A stretch of DNA of 64,000 nt. Origin: Amycolatopsis albispora (GTDB taxonomy: Bacteria; Actinomycetota; Actinomycetes; Mycobacteriales; Pseudonocardiaceae). Below are positions 17,606-25,554 of this stretch, one piece after another; within the stretch, counting starts at the first letter, position 1; each line of letters opens with the position of its first letter. The notes under the pieces were generated by a model. That model worked only from the letters and a program-made list of their open reading frames with translations, did not search any database and was not told where the DNA came from. Where the stretch lies: the NCBI RefSeq assembly GCF_003312875.1, contig NZ_CP015163.1, positions 3,534,001 through 3,598,000 on the forward strand. The letters are read 5' to 3'. A program made the position numbers and the translations under genes.

Positions 17606-17704
17606 GCTATGAATGTGGCTTTCATTGCGCGACGGAACAGCGCGTAGCTCCGTTGAGGGTGGCGGTGGGCGACGGGTGGGCGCTATGAAAGCCACATTCA
17701 TAGC
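17606..17704. repeat. dispersed palindrome, copy E (long-loop variant)
   Basis: Arms of 24 nt (17606-17629 and 17681-17704, one mismatch) separated by 51 nt instead of 5. The core GAATGTGGCTTTC is kept but the flanks change from CAC/GTG to TAT/ATA in a compensatory way. The right arm overlaps the stop codon of the Nudix gene. Confidence 0.85.
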
Positions 17705-18534
17705 AGTTGGAGCAGCGGGCGCGGGCCCATCGTGGTGGCGCCTGCTGATTCGACGCGTGAGCGCAGTTCCCGGTCCGCGGTGACCACCAGGACGTGGTCG
17801 TCGGGCCGGGACGCGCGTACCACCGACACGATCTCCGAGTCACCATCCCGCGCCGCCGCGACCACCTCCACCCCCGGCACCGGGGCGACCCCGCTCGCCT
17901 GGCCTTCGACCACCAGCACGATCCGCGGCCACCAGTACCACTCGTCCAGCATCGGCGGCACCATGCCCGAAGACGCCAGCGGCGCCAGCTGGTCCCGCAG
18001 CCGGGCGGCGGCGCCCGCGCGGTCCCGCCACCAGCCGTCCGGTCGCGAGCCCATCACGTTCGCGGCGTCGACCACCAGCACCAGTTCCCGCCCCACCTGG
18101 GCACGCAGCTCCGGCCACGCCAGCGCGAAGTCCCGGTGCAGCCGGTAGTCCGCCACCTCGTCGACCGGCACCCAGCGCAGCTCCGTGCTCTCCTTGTTCC
18201 GCACGCGCTCGCGCACCTCGCCGGTGGCCACCGCGAGCACCGTGGTGTACCGCCAGCCGCCGTGGTCCACAGTGGACGAAGCGAGCGGGCGGACCGCGGC
18301 CGGTGGCACGGCGGCCTCCTCGTCGGCTTCCCGGGTGGCCGCCTCCGCCGGGGTCTCGCCCGGACGCAGCGCGCCGCCGGGCAGTGCCCAGGTCCGCCCG
18401 TGATGGGTCCACCACGCGCGGCGCTGCAGCAGCACCCCGCGCTCGGGGTCGGTGAGCAGCAGCCCCGCCGCACCGTGCAGCCCCCAGTGCCGGTGCCCCT
18501 GCGCACAGGTCACGAAGGTGTCTTCAACAAACAC
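17698..18534 (-). CDS. Nudix hydrolase fused to NYN/PIN-like domain
   Basis: 278 residues from GTG 18534, 5 bp after the glucokinase stop. The N-terminal half is a Nudix domain with the box GALRPGETPAEAATREADEE at residues 54-73; the usual final Gly is Ala. The C-terminal half (from about residue 150) starts LVLVVDAANVMGS and contains GDSEIV and VLVVTADRELRSR, matching the acidic residues of NYN/PIN-type ribonuclease folds. It may clear a modified nucleotide or RNA cap-like end and also cut RNA; this is inference. A stray N-terminal extension in the same frame lies within the glucokinase gene and is not coding. Confidence 0.85.
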   Translation of the reverse strand: MFVEDTFVTCAQGHRHWGLHGAAGLLLTDPERGVLLQRRAWWTHHGRTWALPGGALRPGETPAEAATREADEEAAVPPAAVRPLASSTVDHGGWRYTTVLAVATGEVRERVRNKESTELRWVPVDEVADYRLHRDFALAWPELRAQVGRELVLVVDAANVMGSRPDGWWRDRAGAAARLRDQLAPLASSGMVPPMLDEWYWWPRIVLVVEGQASGVAPVPGVEVVAAARDGDSEIVSVVRASRPDDHVLVVTADRELRSRVESAGATTMGPRPLLQLL

Positions 18535-18539
18535 CCTGT

Positions 18540-19556
18540 CTACCCTGGCACACCAACCCTGGCCGCCGCGGCTTCCCTGGCCAGGGTGGCCGCGCCGACG
18601 ATGGCGGTGTCGTCGCCCAGTTGCGCGGTGCGGATGCGGGCCAGCGGCCGGTGCCCGGCTCCGGTGATCGCGCCCGCGTAGTGCTCGCGGGCCTCGTCCA
18701 GGAACAGCGGCGCCGACTCCGACACCCCGCCCCCGATCACCATGATCTCCGGGTCGAACACGTCGGCCACCAGCGCGAGCCCCTCCCCGAGCCACTTCGC
18801 CAGCTCGGCCATCGCGCGCTGGGCGACCGGGTCGCCGTCGCGGGCGGCACCGGCCACGCGCCGCCCGGTCACCGAGCCGGGATCACCGGCGGTCTCCCTG
18901 GCCAGCACGGTCGACCGGCCGGGGTTGCGCGCCAGCAGCTCCACCGCGGTCGCCGCCAGCGCGGTCCCGCTGCAGTAACGCTCCCAGCAGCCGTACTTGC
19001 CGCACGGGCACGGCCGCCCGCCCGGCACCACGGTCAGGTGCCCCAGCTCGGGCCCGACCCCGTGCGCACCGCGGTAGAGCTGCCCGTCGAGCAGCAGCCC
19101 GGCCCCGATCCCGGTGCCCAGCGCGATCAGCGCCACCACCTTGGACCCGCGTGCCGCGCCGAAGCGGTGCTCGGCCAGCGTGGCCGAGTTCGCGTCGTGC
19201 TCCAGGGTGACCGGCAGCCCGACGCGCTTGGCGATCCGGTCGGCCACCGGCGCCGCCCGCCACGCCAGGTGGGGAGCGAACATCACCGACCGCCGGTCGT
19301 TGGCCACGAACCCGGCCACCGCCAGCCCGACCGCGGTCACCTCGTGCCGGTTGCGCAGGTCCTCGATCACGCCGGAGATGGCGTCCTCGAGCGCGCCTTC
19401 CCCGCCGGGCGTGCCGACCCGGGTGGTGTCCAGCAGCGAACCCTGGTCGTCGACCACCCCGGCGCGCACGCTGGTGCCGCCGACGTCCACCCCGATCGCC
19501 AGTTCGGGACGGCGGAACGTCCGTTTGAGCGTCTTCTTCAAGCCACGAGAACCCAT
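18540..19556 (-). CDS. glk: ROK-family glucokinase
   Basis: 338 residues. ATP-binding IGVDVGGTSVRAGVVD near residue 21, catalytic LEHDANSATLAEH, and the ROK zinc motif CPCGKYGCWERYCSG near residue 180. It phosphorylates glucose; actinobacterial ROK glucokinases also mediate carbon catabolite repression. The basic N-terminal 17 residues are unusual. The start abuts the stop of the 135-aa gene upstream (zero gap), placing it in a leftward operon with the ArsA-like ATPase and metallophosphoesterase genes. Polyphosphate use cannot be judged from sequence. Confidence 0.92.
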   Translation of the reverse strand: MGSRGLKKTLKRTFRRPELAIGVDVGGTSVRAGVVDDQGSLLDTTRVGTPGGEGALEDAISGVIEDLRNRHEVTAVGLAVAGFVANDRRSVMFAPHLAWRAAPVADRIAKRVGLPVTLEHDANSATLAEHRFGAARGSKVVALIALGTGIGAGLLLDGQLYRGAHGVGPELGHLTVVPGGRPCPCGKYGCWERYCSGTALAATAVELLARNPGRSTVLARETAGDPGSVTGRRVAGAARDGDPVAQRAMAELAKWLGEGLALVADVFDPEIMVIGGGVSESAPLFLDEAREHYAGAITGAGHRPLARIRTAQLGDDTAIVGAATLAREAAAARVGVPG

Positions 19557-19964
19557 CTATCGGCCGGTGTCCCAGTCTTCCCGGCGTCGCACCGGAACAT
19601 GCTGCACACGCGTCGCGCCGCGCTCGGCACGGGGTTCCGGCCGGGGCGCGAAACCGGGCATGTGCACGCCCTCCTCCGGCGCCCAGCGATCGGCCAGCAC
19701 CGCCCGCAGCAGTGCGACCAGCTGCGCGACCTGCTCCAGCACGCGCGCGACGAGTTCCGGGCGCTCCCCGCGCGCCAGCGACACGACCGCGCACAGCGGG
19801 CACCAGCCGCAGTCGCCCGCGGCGGGCCGCTCGTGCCCGGATTCGTCGTGCCCGGCCGCGATCACCCCGTCCAGCCACGGCGCCGCCCGCTCCACCACCA
19901 GCTCGATGAGCAGGCGCAGCTCCTCGGCGAGCGAATGCGCGGTGTCGGTCTCCGTCTCGGGCAT
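19557..19964 (-). CDS. hypothetical protein with Cys motif
   Basis: 135 residues starting at ATG 19964, which overlaps the ArsA-like stop as ATGA. N-terminal half is helical; near residues 51-57 it has CGWCPLC followed by AVVSLARGERPELVARV, possibly a metal site, and the C-terminus is Arg/Pro-rich. The position between the ArsA-like and ROK genes matches M. tuberculosis Rv2183c by order. Unrecognised function. Confidence 0.75.
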   Translation of the reverse strand: MPETETDTAHSLAEELRLLIELVVERAAPWLDGVIAAGHDESGHERPAAGDCGWCPLCAVVSLARGERPELVARVLEQVAQLVALLRAVLADRWAPEEGVHMPGFAPRPEPRAERGATRVQHVPVRRREDWDTGR

Positions 19965-21103
19965 CAGGCACCTCCGGCCGGCTCGAGCTGGACCACCAGC
20001 CCGGCGGAATCGGCTTCCGCACCGGTGATCCGGCACGGGCGCAGCAGCTCGGGCAGGGCGATCAGCCGGCGGAACCCGTCCACCGTGATCGCCAGGTCGT
20101 CGCCGACCCTGGCCAGGTCCACCTTCGCCGAGCGGGTCAGCGGCACGCCCACCCGCAGCTCGTGCCCGCCCTCGGTCTCGGACACCGAGAGCAGCGGCGC
20201 CACCGGCCGCGCGGAGCGGGCCAGCGGGTCTTCGGTGCCGTAGAGCTCACCGGCGATCTCCAGCAGCGCGGGCAGGCCGACCGGTTCGACCGCGCGGTGC
20301 TCGACGCGGCGCAGCGCGCGCTCCAGGCCGCTCGAGGTCAGCTCGGTGAGCACGGCGTCCTGCTGGGCACGCCGGGCACGCAGCCACGCCGCCGCCGAAC
20401 CGGGCATGCGGCCGGGCGCGGGCATCAGGCGGTTGACGATCAGCCCGTCCACCGCGATGCCGCGCAGCGCGAGCGAGGTCAGCGTGCGACGGGTTTCGGC
20501 GACCACCAGCCGTTCCGGGGTGAGCACCAGCCGCACGGTGGTCACCGACGGATCGGTGAGCAGCGTGCGCAGCCCGGCCAGGTGGGTGGCGAAGCGCCGG
20601 ACGGACCGGCCGAGCCCACTGAGTCTGCCGAGCCCGCGCAGCCGCCCCAGATACCCGGCGACCGCCTCGGGCAGCGAGAGCAGCCGCAGCGTTTCCGCGG
20701 TCGGCCCGCAGTCGACCACCACGTTCTCCCACGGTCCCGCCTCGGCGAGCCGCCGCACCTCGGTCAGCGCGAGCAGCTCGTCCACACCCGGCACCACGGT
20801 CAGTTCCTCGGCGTCGAGCGCGTCGATCCCGGCCCCGGCCAGCAGGCCGCGCAACTGCCCTCGCAGCTCGGCCCAGGCGTCGTCGACCAGCGCCCGCGAG
20901 TCGATCTGGGCGGCGTGGAGCGCGGTGTCCACTTCGGACGGTTCACCGGTCAGCGCGGTGGCGAAGGCGTCACCGAGCGAGTGGGCCGGGTCGGTGGACA
21001 CCACCAGCGTCTTCCTGCCCCGCGCGGCGAGCGAGGCAGCCGTGGCGGCCGCGAGCGTCGTCTTGCCGACGCCCCCCTTGCCGGTGAACAGCAGGATGCG
21101 CAC
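19964..21103 (-). CDS. ArsA/Get3-like ATPase
   Basis: 379 residues. Deviant Walker A GKGGVGKT at residues 8-15, switch region STDPAHSLGDAF at about 36-47 and VVDCGPTAETLRLLSLPE near residue 130. This is the anion-transporting ATPase (ArsA) superfamily; the arsenite-binding Cys residues of true ArsA are not evident, so arsenite export is unlikely. It matches Rv2184c by neighbourhood. The C-terminal 100 residues carry a small beta-rich domain (HELRVGVPLTRSAKVDLAR) found in this family. Role unknown; Get3-like targeting of membrane proteins is one possibility. Confidence 0.9.
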   Translation of the reverse strand: MRILLFTGKGGVGKTTLAAATAASLAARGRKTLVVSTDPAHSLGDAFATALTGEPSEVDTALHAAQIDSRALVDDAWAELRGQLRGLLAGAGIDALDAEELTVVPGVDELLALTEVRRLAEAGPWENVVVDCGPTAETLRLLSLPEAVAGYLGRLRGLGRLSGLGRSVRRFATHLAGLRTLLTDPSVTTVRLVLTPERLVVAETRRTLTSLALRGIAVDGLIVNRLMPAPGRMPGSAAAWLRARRAQQDAVLTELTSSGLERALRRVEHRAVEPVGLPALLEIAGELYGTEDPLARSARPVAPLLSVSETEGGHELRVGVPLTRSAKVDLARVGDDLAITVDGFRRLIALPELLRPCRITGAEADSAGLVVQLEPAGGA

Positions 21104-21106
21104 GAA

Positions 21107-21544
21107 TCAGCCCTCGGCTCGGCGCTTGAGCTCCTTCAGCGCGGTATCCATGATCATTTTCTCCGCCTTGCGGCGCAGCAGTCCGATCATCGGCAGGGCC
21201 AGTTCCACCGACAGCGTGTAGGTGACCTTGGTCCGCCCCTCGCCCAGCGGCTCGAGCAGGTACCGCCCGTTCTGCGCCTTCTGCATCTGGCCCTTGACCA
21301 GGTGCCAGCTGACCGAGAGCCCGTCGGGCGCCCAGTCGTACTCCAGGGTGTAGACGTCCTTCACCGGACCGGCGTCGAGGGTCAGCTTCACCTGCTTGGC
21401 GCGGCCGCCCTCGGCCTCGGCCAGCACCTCGGTCTCGCGGACGGCCTTGGTCCACTCCGGGTAGGCCGGGAAGTCCGCGATCACCTCCATGATCCGCTCC
21501 GGCGACGCGTCGACCTCGATGGACTGCGTGGACTGCTCGGCCAT
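21107..21544 (-). CDS. SRPBCC family protein (polyketide cyclase/dehydrase type)
   Basis: 145 residues. START-like ligand-binding fold: an IEVDASPERIMEVIADFPAY N-terminus, YPEWTKAV, and the long C-terminal helix LIGLLRRKAEKMIMD-type. Corresponds to Rv2185c (TB16.3) by position. It ends 3 bp before the ArsA-like start, so the two are tightly coupled. Probably binds a lipid or other hydrophobic ligand. Confidence 0.9.
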   Translation of the reverse strand: MAEQSTQSIEVDASPERIMEVIADFPAYPEWTKAVRETEVLAEAEGGRAKQVKLTLDAGPVKDVYTLEYDWAPDGLSVSWHLVKGQMQKAQNGRYLLEPLGEGRTKVTYTLSVELALPMIGLLRRKAEKMIMDTALKELKRRAEG

Positions 21545-21571
21545 GCGCCAAAGGCTACCGTCCCGTAAGGA

Positions 21572-22360
21572 CTACCAGCGCAGCACGTACGGCTGGGCCG
21601 TCTCCTTGAAGTGGCCGACGTTGCGGCACTCGGTCCGGCCGAGCCGCGCACGCGCGGCCAGCGGCTGGTGCACATGGCCGAAAACGGACCAGCGCGGCTG
21701 CTCGGAACGGATGAGTTCGAGCAGGGCGTCCGAGCCCGGCTCGGCGCGTCGCGCCACCACGTCGTAGGTCAGCTGGGGCACCGCCGGCGGGATGTGGCTG
21801 CACAGCACGTCGATGTCGGTCAGCTTCGCCACCGACGCGTCGAACTCCTCCCGGGGGCGCAGGTACGGCCGCCAGACCGGGTTCGGCCGCGGCTTGACCC
21901 CGTCCGGCAGCAGCGCGCCGCCGACGAAGCCGACCCGCAGGCCGCCGATCTCGGCCACCTCGCCGTCCAGGATCTGGGCACCGGGACCGGCGAACTCGGG
22001 CCACAGCGCGGGCGTGTCGACGTTGCCGGGGGTCAGGTAGACCGGGGCGGTGAGCGCGGCGAACAGCTTCTCGTACTGCTCGCGGATCGCCTCGTCGACG
22101 GCACCGCCGGGGTCGGCGAGGCTGCCCCAGAGCGAGCGCGCGAAGGCGACCGTCTCGTCGCGGGTGCCCTCCCGGCGCAGCCGGGCGAACTCGGACACCT
22201 TCTCCTCGCCGAACAGCGTGCCGAGAATGCCGTTGCCGTGCCGCCGGTAGTCGACGAAGTCGAGCAGGTCCCCCAGCACGATCAGCGCGTCGGCACCGTC
22301 ACCGGCCCGTGCCAGCGCGTCGGCGTTGCCGTGCACGTCCGACACCACGTGTACCCGCAT
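21572..22360 (-). CDS. metallophosphoesterase
   Basis: 262 residues. Calcineurin-like phosphoesterase motifs in order: DVHGN at 8-12, GDLLDFVD near 31, GNVD near 115, SHIPP and GHVHQ near 237. Two metal ions are expected. Substrate could be a nucleotide or phosphoprotein; not deducible. Lies between two SRPBCC genes in the leftward run, 27 bp before the downstream SRPBCC start. Confidence 0.92.
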   Translation of the reverse strand: MRVHVVSDVHGNADALARAGDGADALIVLGDLLDFVDYRRHGNGILGTLFGEEKVSEFARLRREGTRDETVAFARSLWGSLADPGGAVDEAIREQYEKLFAALTAPVYLTPGNVDTPALWPEFAGPGAQILDGEVAEIGGLRVGFVGGALLPDGVKPRPNPVWRPYLRPREEFDASVAKLTDIDVLCSHIPPAVPQLTYDVVARRAEPGSDALLELIRSEQPRWSVFGHVHQPLAARARLGRTECRNVGHFKETAQPYVLRW

Positions 22361-22364
22361 TCCC

Positions 22365-22763
22365 TCAACCCCCCGGCGGGACCCCGGGGGCCCGCCCGTC
22401 TTCCAGGATCTCCTTGAGCTCCAGCGCGATGGCCTTCGCCGCCCTGGCGCGCCGGTCGAACTCCCGCCTCAGCTCACGCTGCGTGACCTCACGGGTCGGC
22501 GTGGCACGGAGGAAGTAGTGCAGCAGCGTGCCGTCGAGCACCGGCTCCAGCCACACCTCCATGGTGCCGACGAGCGCGCCGCGCACGGTCCAGCGCAGGC
22601 CGCGGTCACCGCGGTCGGTGTACACCTCGAGCACCAGATCCGGCCAGTACCTCGGCCACGACCTGGGGTCGGCGAAGGCGGCGGCCACGGTCGGCGGCGG
22701 CACCGCGAGAAAGGTCTCGTCGACGATGTCGAGCGCGGGCGGCGCCTGGTTCGAAGCTGGCAC
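22365..22763 (-). CDS. SRPBCC family protein, second copy
   Basis: 132 residues. Starts with VDETFLAVPPPTVAAAFADPRSWPRYWPDL, the start of a SRPBCC/polyketide cyclase fold, with a C-terminal amphipathic helix (REFDRRARAAKAIALELKEIL). Corresponds to Rv2186c-type neighbours of FadD15. First gene of the leftward run, 4 bp ahead of the metallophosphoesterase gene and divergent from fadD15. Confidence 0.85.
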   Translation of the reverse strand: MPASNQAPPALDIVDETFLAVPPPTVAAAFADPRSWPRYWPDLVLEVYTDRGDRGLRWTVRGALVGTMEVWLEPVLDGTLLHYFLRATPTREVTQRELRREFDRRARAAKAIALELKEILEDGRAPGVPPGG

Positions 22764-22926
22764 GGAGTGCAGAATGTCATGTCAAGGCGGTTCGGGGGTC
22801 CGGGGGTCGTCCCCCGAGCGGACAACACGGCGTAACGACCGTGCGCCCACCGTGGCCAATCCGGACTACGCAAGCTAGGTTAACCCGCGAGTAACACCAA
22901 CGCAGGTGGTCGATTCGGAGGTCTAC

Positions 22927-24723
22927 GTGCGCGAATTCAGCGCTCCCGCTGCCCGGAAGGTGTCCGAAGAGGAGAGCCTCGCCGACGTCGTGTGGTCCAA
23001 CGCCGAGCGCTTCGGCGACGTGATCAGCTTCCGGCGCCTGGTCGACGGGTCGTGGCTCGACGTGACCGCGCGGGAGTTCGCCGCCGAGGTGCTCTCCGCG
23101 GCCAAGGGCCTGGTCGCGGCCGGGATCGAGCCGGGCGACCGGGTCGGGCTGATGTCCAAGACCCGCTACGAGTGGACCCTGCTCGACTTCGCGATCTGGG
23201 CGGCCGGCGCGGTCACCGTGCCGATCTACGACACCTCGGCCGCCGAGCAGGTGCACTGGATCCTCTCCGACGCGCAGGCCAAGGCGGTTTTTGTGGAGAC
23301 CGCCGAGCACCACGCCACGCTGGAGGAGGTGCGCTCGCGGCTCGGCTCGCTGGAGCACGCCTGGCAGATCGAGGGCGCCACCCCGGCGCTCGCCGAGCTG
23401 GGCAAGCTGGGCGCCGGGATCAGCGACGACGACCTGCACGCGCGCCGCAAGTCGGTGAAGTCGGCCGACCTGGCCACCATCGTCTACACCTCGGGCACCA
23501 CCGGCAGGCCGAAGGGCGTCGAGCTGACGCACCACAACCTGCTTTCGGAGATCCAGGGCGCGATCCAGGCCTTCCCGCAGCTGATGGAGCAGGGCAACTC
23601 GCTGCTGGTGTTCCTGCCGCTGGCGCACGTGCTGGCCAGGGCGCTGGCGCTGACCGGGGTGACCGCGCGGGTGACGCTCGGGCACACCTCCGACGTGAAG
23701 AACCTGGTCGCCGACCTCGGCACCTTCCGGCCGACGTTCGTGGTCGCCGTGCCGCGGGTGTTCGAGAAGGTCTACAACGGCGCGAAGCAGAAGGCGCACG
23801 GCGACGGCAAGGGCAAGATCTTCGACGCCGCCGAAGCCACCGCGGTCGCCTACAGCCAGGCCAAGGACAGCGGCGGGCTGGGCATCGGGCTGCGGGTCAA
23901 GCACGCGGTGTTCGACAAGCTGGTCTACTCGAAGCTGCGGGCCGCGCTGGGCAGCCGGTGCATCGCGGCGGTGTCCGGCGGGGCGCCGCTGGGCGCGCGG
24001 CTGGCGCACTTCTTCCGCGGCATCGGCGTGCCGGTGTTCGAGGGCTACGGGCTGACCGAGACCTCCGCGGCCTCCAACGTCAACACCGAGGCCGCCTTCC
24101 GCGTCGGCACCGTCGGCAGGCCGATCGCCGGCACCTCGGTGCGGATCGCCGAGGACGGCGAGGTGCTGCTCTCCGGTGAGGTGGTCTTCTCCGGCTACTG
24201 GAACAACCCGGAGGCCACCGCCGAATCGCTCAAGGACGGCTGGTTCCACACCGGCGACCTCGGCGAGCTGGACGACGACGGCTTCCTCAAGATCACCGGC
24301 CGCAAGAAGGAGATCATCGTGACCGCGGGCGGCAAGAACGTCGCCCCGTCCGGGCTCGAGGACAGCCTCAAGGCGCACCCGGTGATCAGCCAGGCCATGG
24401 TGGTCGGCGACGCGCGGCCCTACATCAGCGCGCTGATCACCATCGACGAGGAGTACTTCCCGTCGTGGAAGAGCCAGCACGGCAAGCCGGAAGGCGCCAC
24501 GGTGGCCGAGCTGGCCGACGACGCCGACCTGCGGGCCGAGGTGCAGGCCGCGGTGGACGAGGCGAACCGCCTGGTCTCGCACGCGGAGTCGATCAAGAAG
24601 TTCGTCATCCTGCCGCAGGACTTCACCGAGGCCGGTGGTGAGGTCACGCCGAGCCTGAAGCTCAAGCGCAACGTGGTGACCAAGAACTACGCCGGCGACA
24701 TCGAGACGCTGTACGCGAAGTAG
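22927..24723 (+). CDS. fadD15: long-chain acyl-CoA synthetase, FadD15 type
   Basis: 598 residues from GTG 22927, chosen for CGGAGG 5 nt upstream; GTG 22906 is the alternative. Adenylate-forming enzyme: AMP-binding P-loop IVYTSGTTGRPKGVELTH near residue 190, YGLTETSAASNVN near 375, GWFHTGDLGELDDDGFLKITGRKKE, and the C-terminal catalytic Lys in SLKLKRNVV. It activates long fatty acids to acyl-CoA. It is divergent from the SRPBCC/ArsA run as in M. tuberculosis (Rv2187). A TAGGTT -10-like element sits at 22875-22880. Confidence 0.94.
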   Translation: MREFSAPAARKVSEEESLADVVWSNAERFGDVISFRRLVDGSWLDVTAREFAAEVLSAAKGLVAAGIEPGDRVGLMSKTRYEWTLLDFAIWAAGAVTVPIYDTSAAEQVHWILSDAQAKAVFVETAEHHATLEEVRSRLGSLEHAWQIEGATPALAELGKLGAGISDDDLHARRKSVKSADLATIVYTSGTTGRPKGVELTHHNLLSEIQGAIQAFPQLMEQGNSLLVFLPLAHVLARALALTGVTARVTLGHTSDVKNLVADLGTFRPTFVVAVPRVFEKVYNGAKQKAHGDGKGKIFDAAEATAVAYSQAKDSGGLGIGLRVKHAVFDKLVYSKLRAALGSRCIAAVSGGAPLGARLAHFFRGIGVPVFEGYGLTETSAASNVNTEAAFRVGTVGRPIAGTSVRIAEDGEVLLSGEVVFSGYWNNPEATAESLKDGWFHTGDLGELDDDGFLKITGRKKEIIVTAGGKNVAPSGLEDSLKAHPVISQAMVVGDARPYISALITIDEEYFPSWKSQHGKPEGATVAELADDADLRAEVQAAVDEANRLVSHAESIKKFVILPQDFTEAGGEVTPSLKLKRNVVTKNYAGDIETLYAK

Positions 24724-24724
24724 C

Positions 24725-25450
24725 TCACTTCCCCGGCAGGTTCGCTTCGATTCCGTCCAGGATCAGTTTCAGGGCGGATTCGAAGCGTTCCTCCGGACTG
24801 CGGAACCCGCCTTCGCGCACGGTCCGCTCGAAATACGGGTACTCGCCGTTGCCCACCACCTGCTCGACGTAGGGCGCGATCGCGGCGTGCGCGGCGTCGC
24901 GGTCCGCGCCGGAGCGGCGGCGTGCCTCGCGCTCGGCCAGCTCGGCGTCGGTGGAACCGGAGACCCAGGCGGCCAGCACCAGGAAGGTCTCCAGCACCGA
25001 CCCGGTGCCCAGCCCCAGTTTGTCCAAAATGGACATGCCGAACTCCATGCGGCGCAACATGTTCGGCCCGGCACTGGAGCGGCTGACGGTCATCCGGCTG
25101 AGCCACGGGTGCCGCAGCAGGGTGGCCCGGTGCCCGCGCAGCAGCTCGCTGATGTCGGCCCGCCAGTCACCGGTGCGCGGCGGCAGCTCCGCCCCGGCGA
25201 AGCACTGGTCGATCATCAGCTCGAGCAGTTCCTCCTTGTTCGGCACGTAGCGGTAGATGGTCATCGCGCCGGTGCCCAGCTCCGCGGCCACCTTGCGCAT
25301 GGACAGCGCCTCGATGCCGTCGGCGTCGGCGAGCCGGATGGCGGTGTCCGCGATCTGCGCCCGGCTGTAGGACGGCTTCGGGCCGCGGCCGCTCCATTCG
25401 GGCCGCATCCAGATGTTCCACGGGGCACTGGGCTCGCTCATTGGCCGCAT
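24725..25450 (-). CDS. TetR/AcrR-family repressor of the adjacent ABC exporter
   Basis: 241 residues from ATG 25450; a second in-frame ATG at 25441 is equally possible because the AGGAGG site is 3 nt from the first and 12 nt from the second. HTH at about residues 32-75 (IADTAIRLADADGIEALSM, then AELGTGAMTIYRYVPNKEEL), followed by a TetR_C ligand-binding half. It is divergent from a DrrAB-type ABC exporter with two palindromic operators between them, so it almost certainly represses the exporter and itself. Confidence 0.9.
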   Translation of the reverse strand: MRPMSEPSAPWNIWMRPEWSGRGPKPSYSRAQIADTAIRLADADGIEALSMRKVAAELGTGAMTIYRYVPNKEELLELMIDQCFAGAELPPRTGDWRADISELLRGHRATLLRHPWLSRMTVSRSSAGPNMLRRMEFGMSILDKLGLGTGSVLETFLVLAAWVSGSTDAELAEREARRRSGADRDAAHAAIAPYVEQVVGNGEYPYFERTVREGGFRSPEERFESALKLILDGIEANLPGK

Positions 25451-25484
25451 CTTCCTCCTCGAAGACTGGGGGAATCATTGTTGC

Positions 25485-25525
25485 GTACGTCGTACCCAGT
25501 TGACTAGCCTCTGCGTACGACGTAC
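25485..25525. promoter_or_regulatory. twin TetR operators flanking the ABC exporter promoter
   Basis: Two palindromes, GTACGTCGTAC at 25485-25495 and GTACGACGTAC at 25515-25525, are embedded in GCGTACGWCGTACCC and centred 30 bp apart (about three helical turns). A rightward -35 TTGACT lies at 25500-25505 between them; the -10 region overlaps the second operator. Confidence 0.8.
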
Positions 25526-25554
25526 CCGGTCTGTGGCTTTCGGAGGTCAGCGGG

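Noticed and set aside
18535..18795. Upstream extension of the Nudix-NYN protein
   Set aside because: It overlaps the glucokinase coding region and is Arg/Gly-rich without Nudix similarity; the GTG at 18534 fits the operon spacing.
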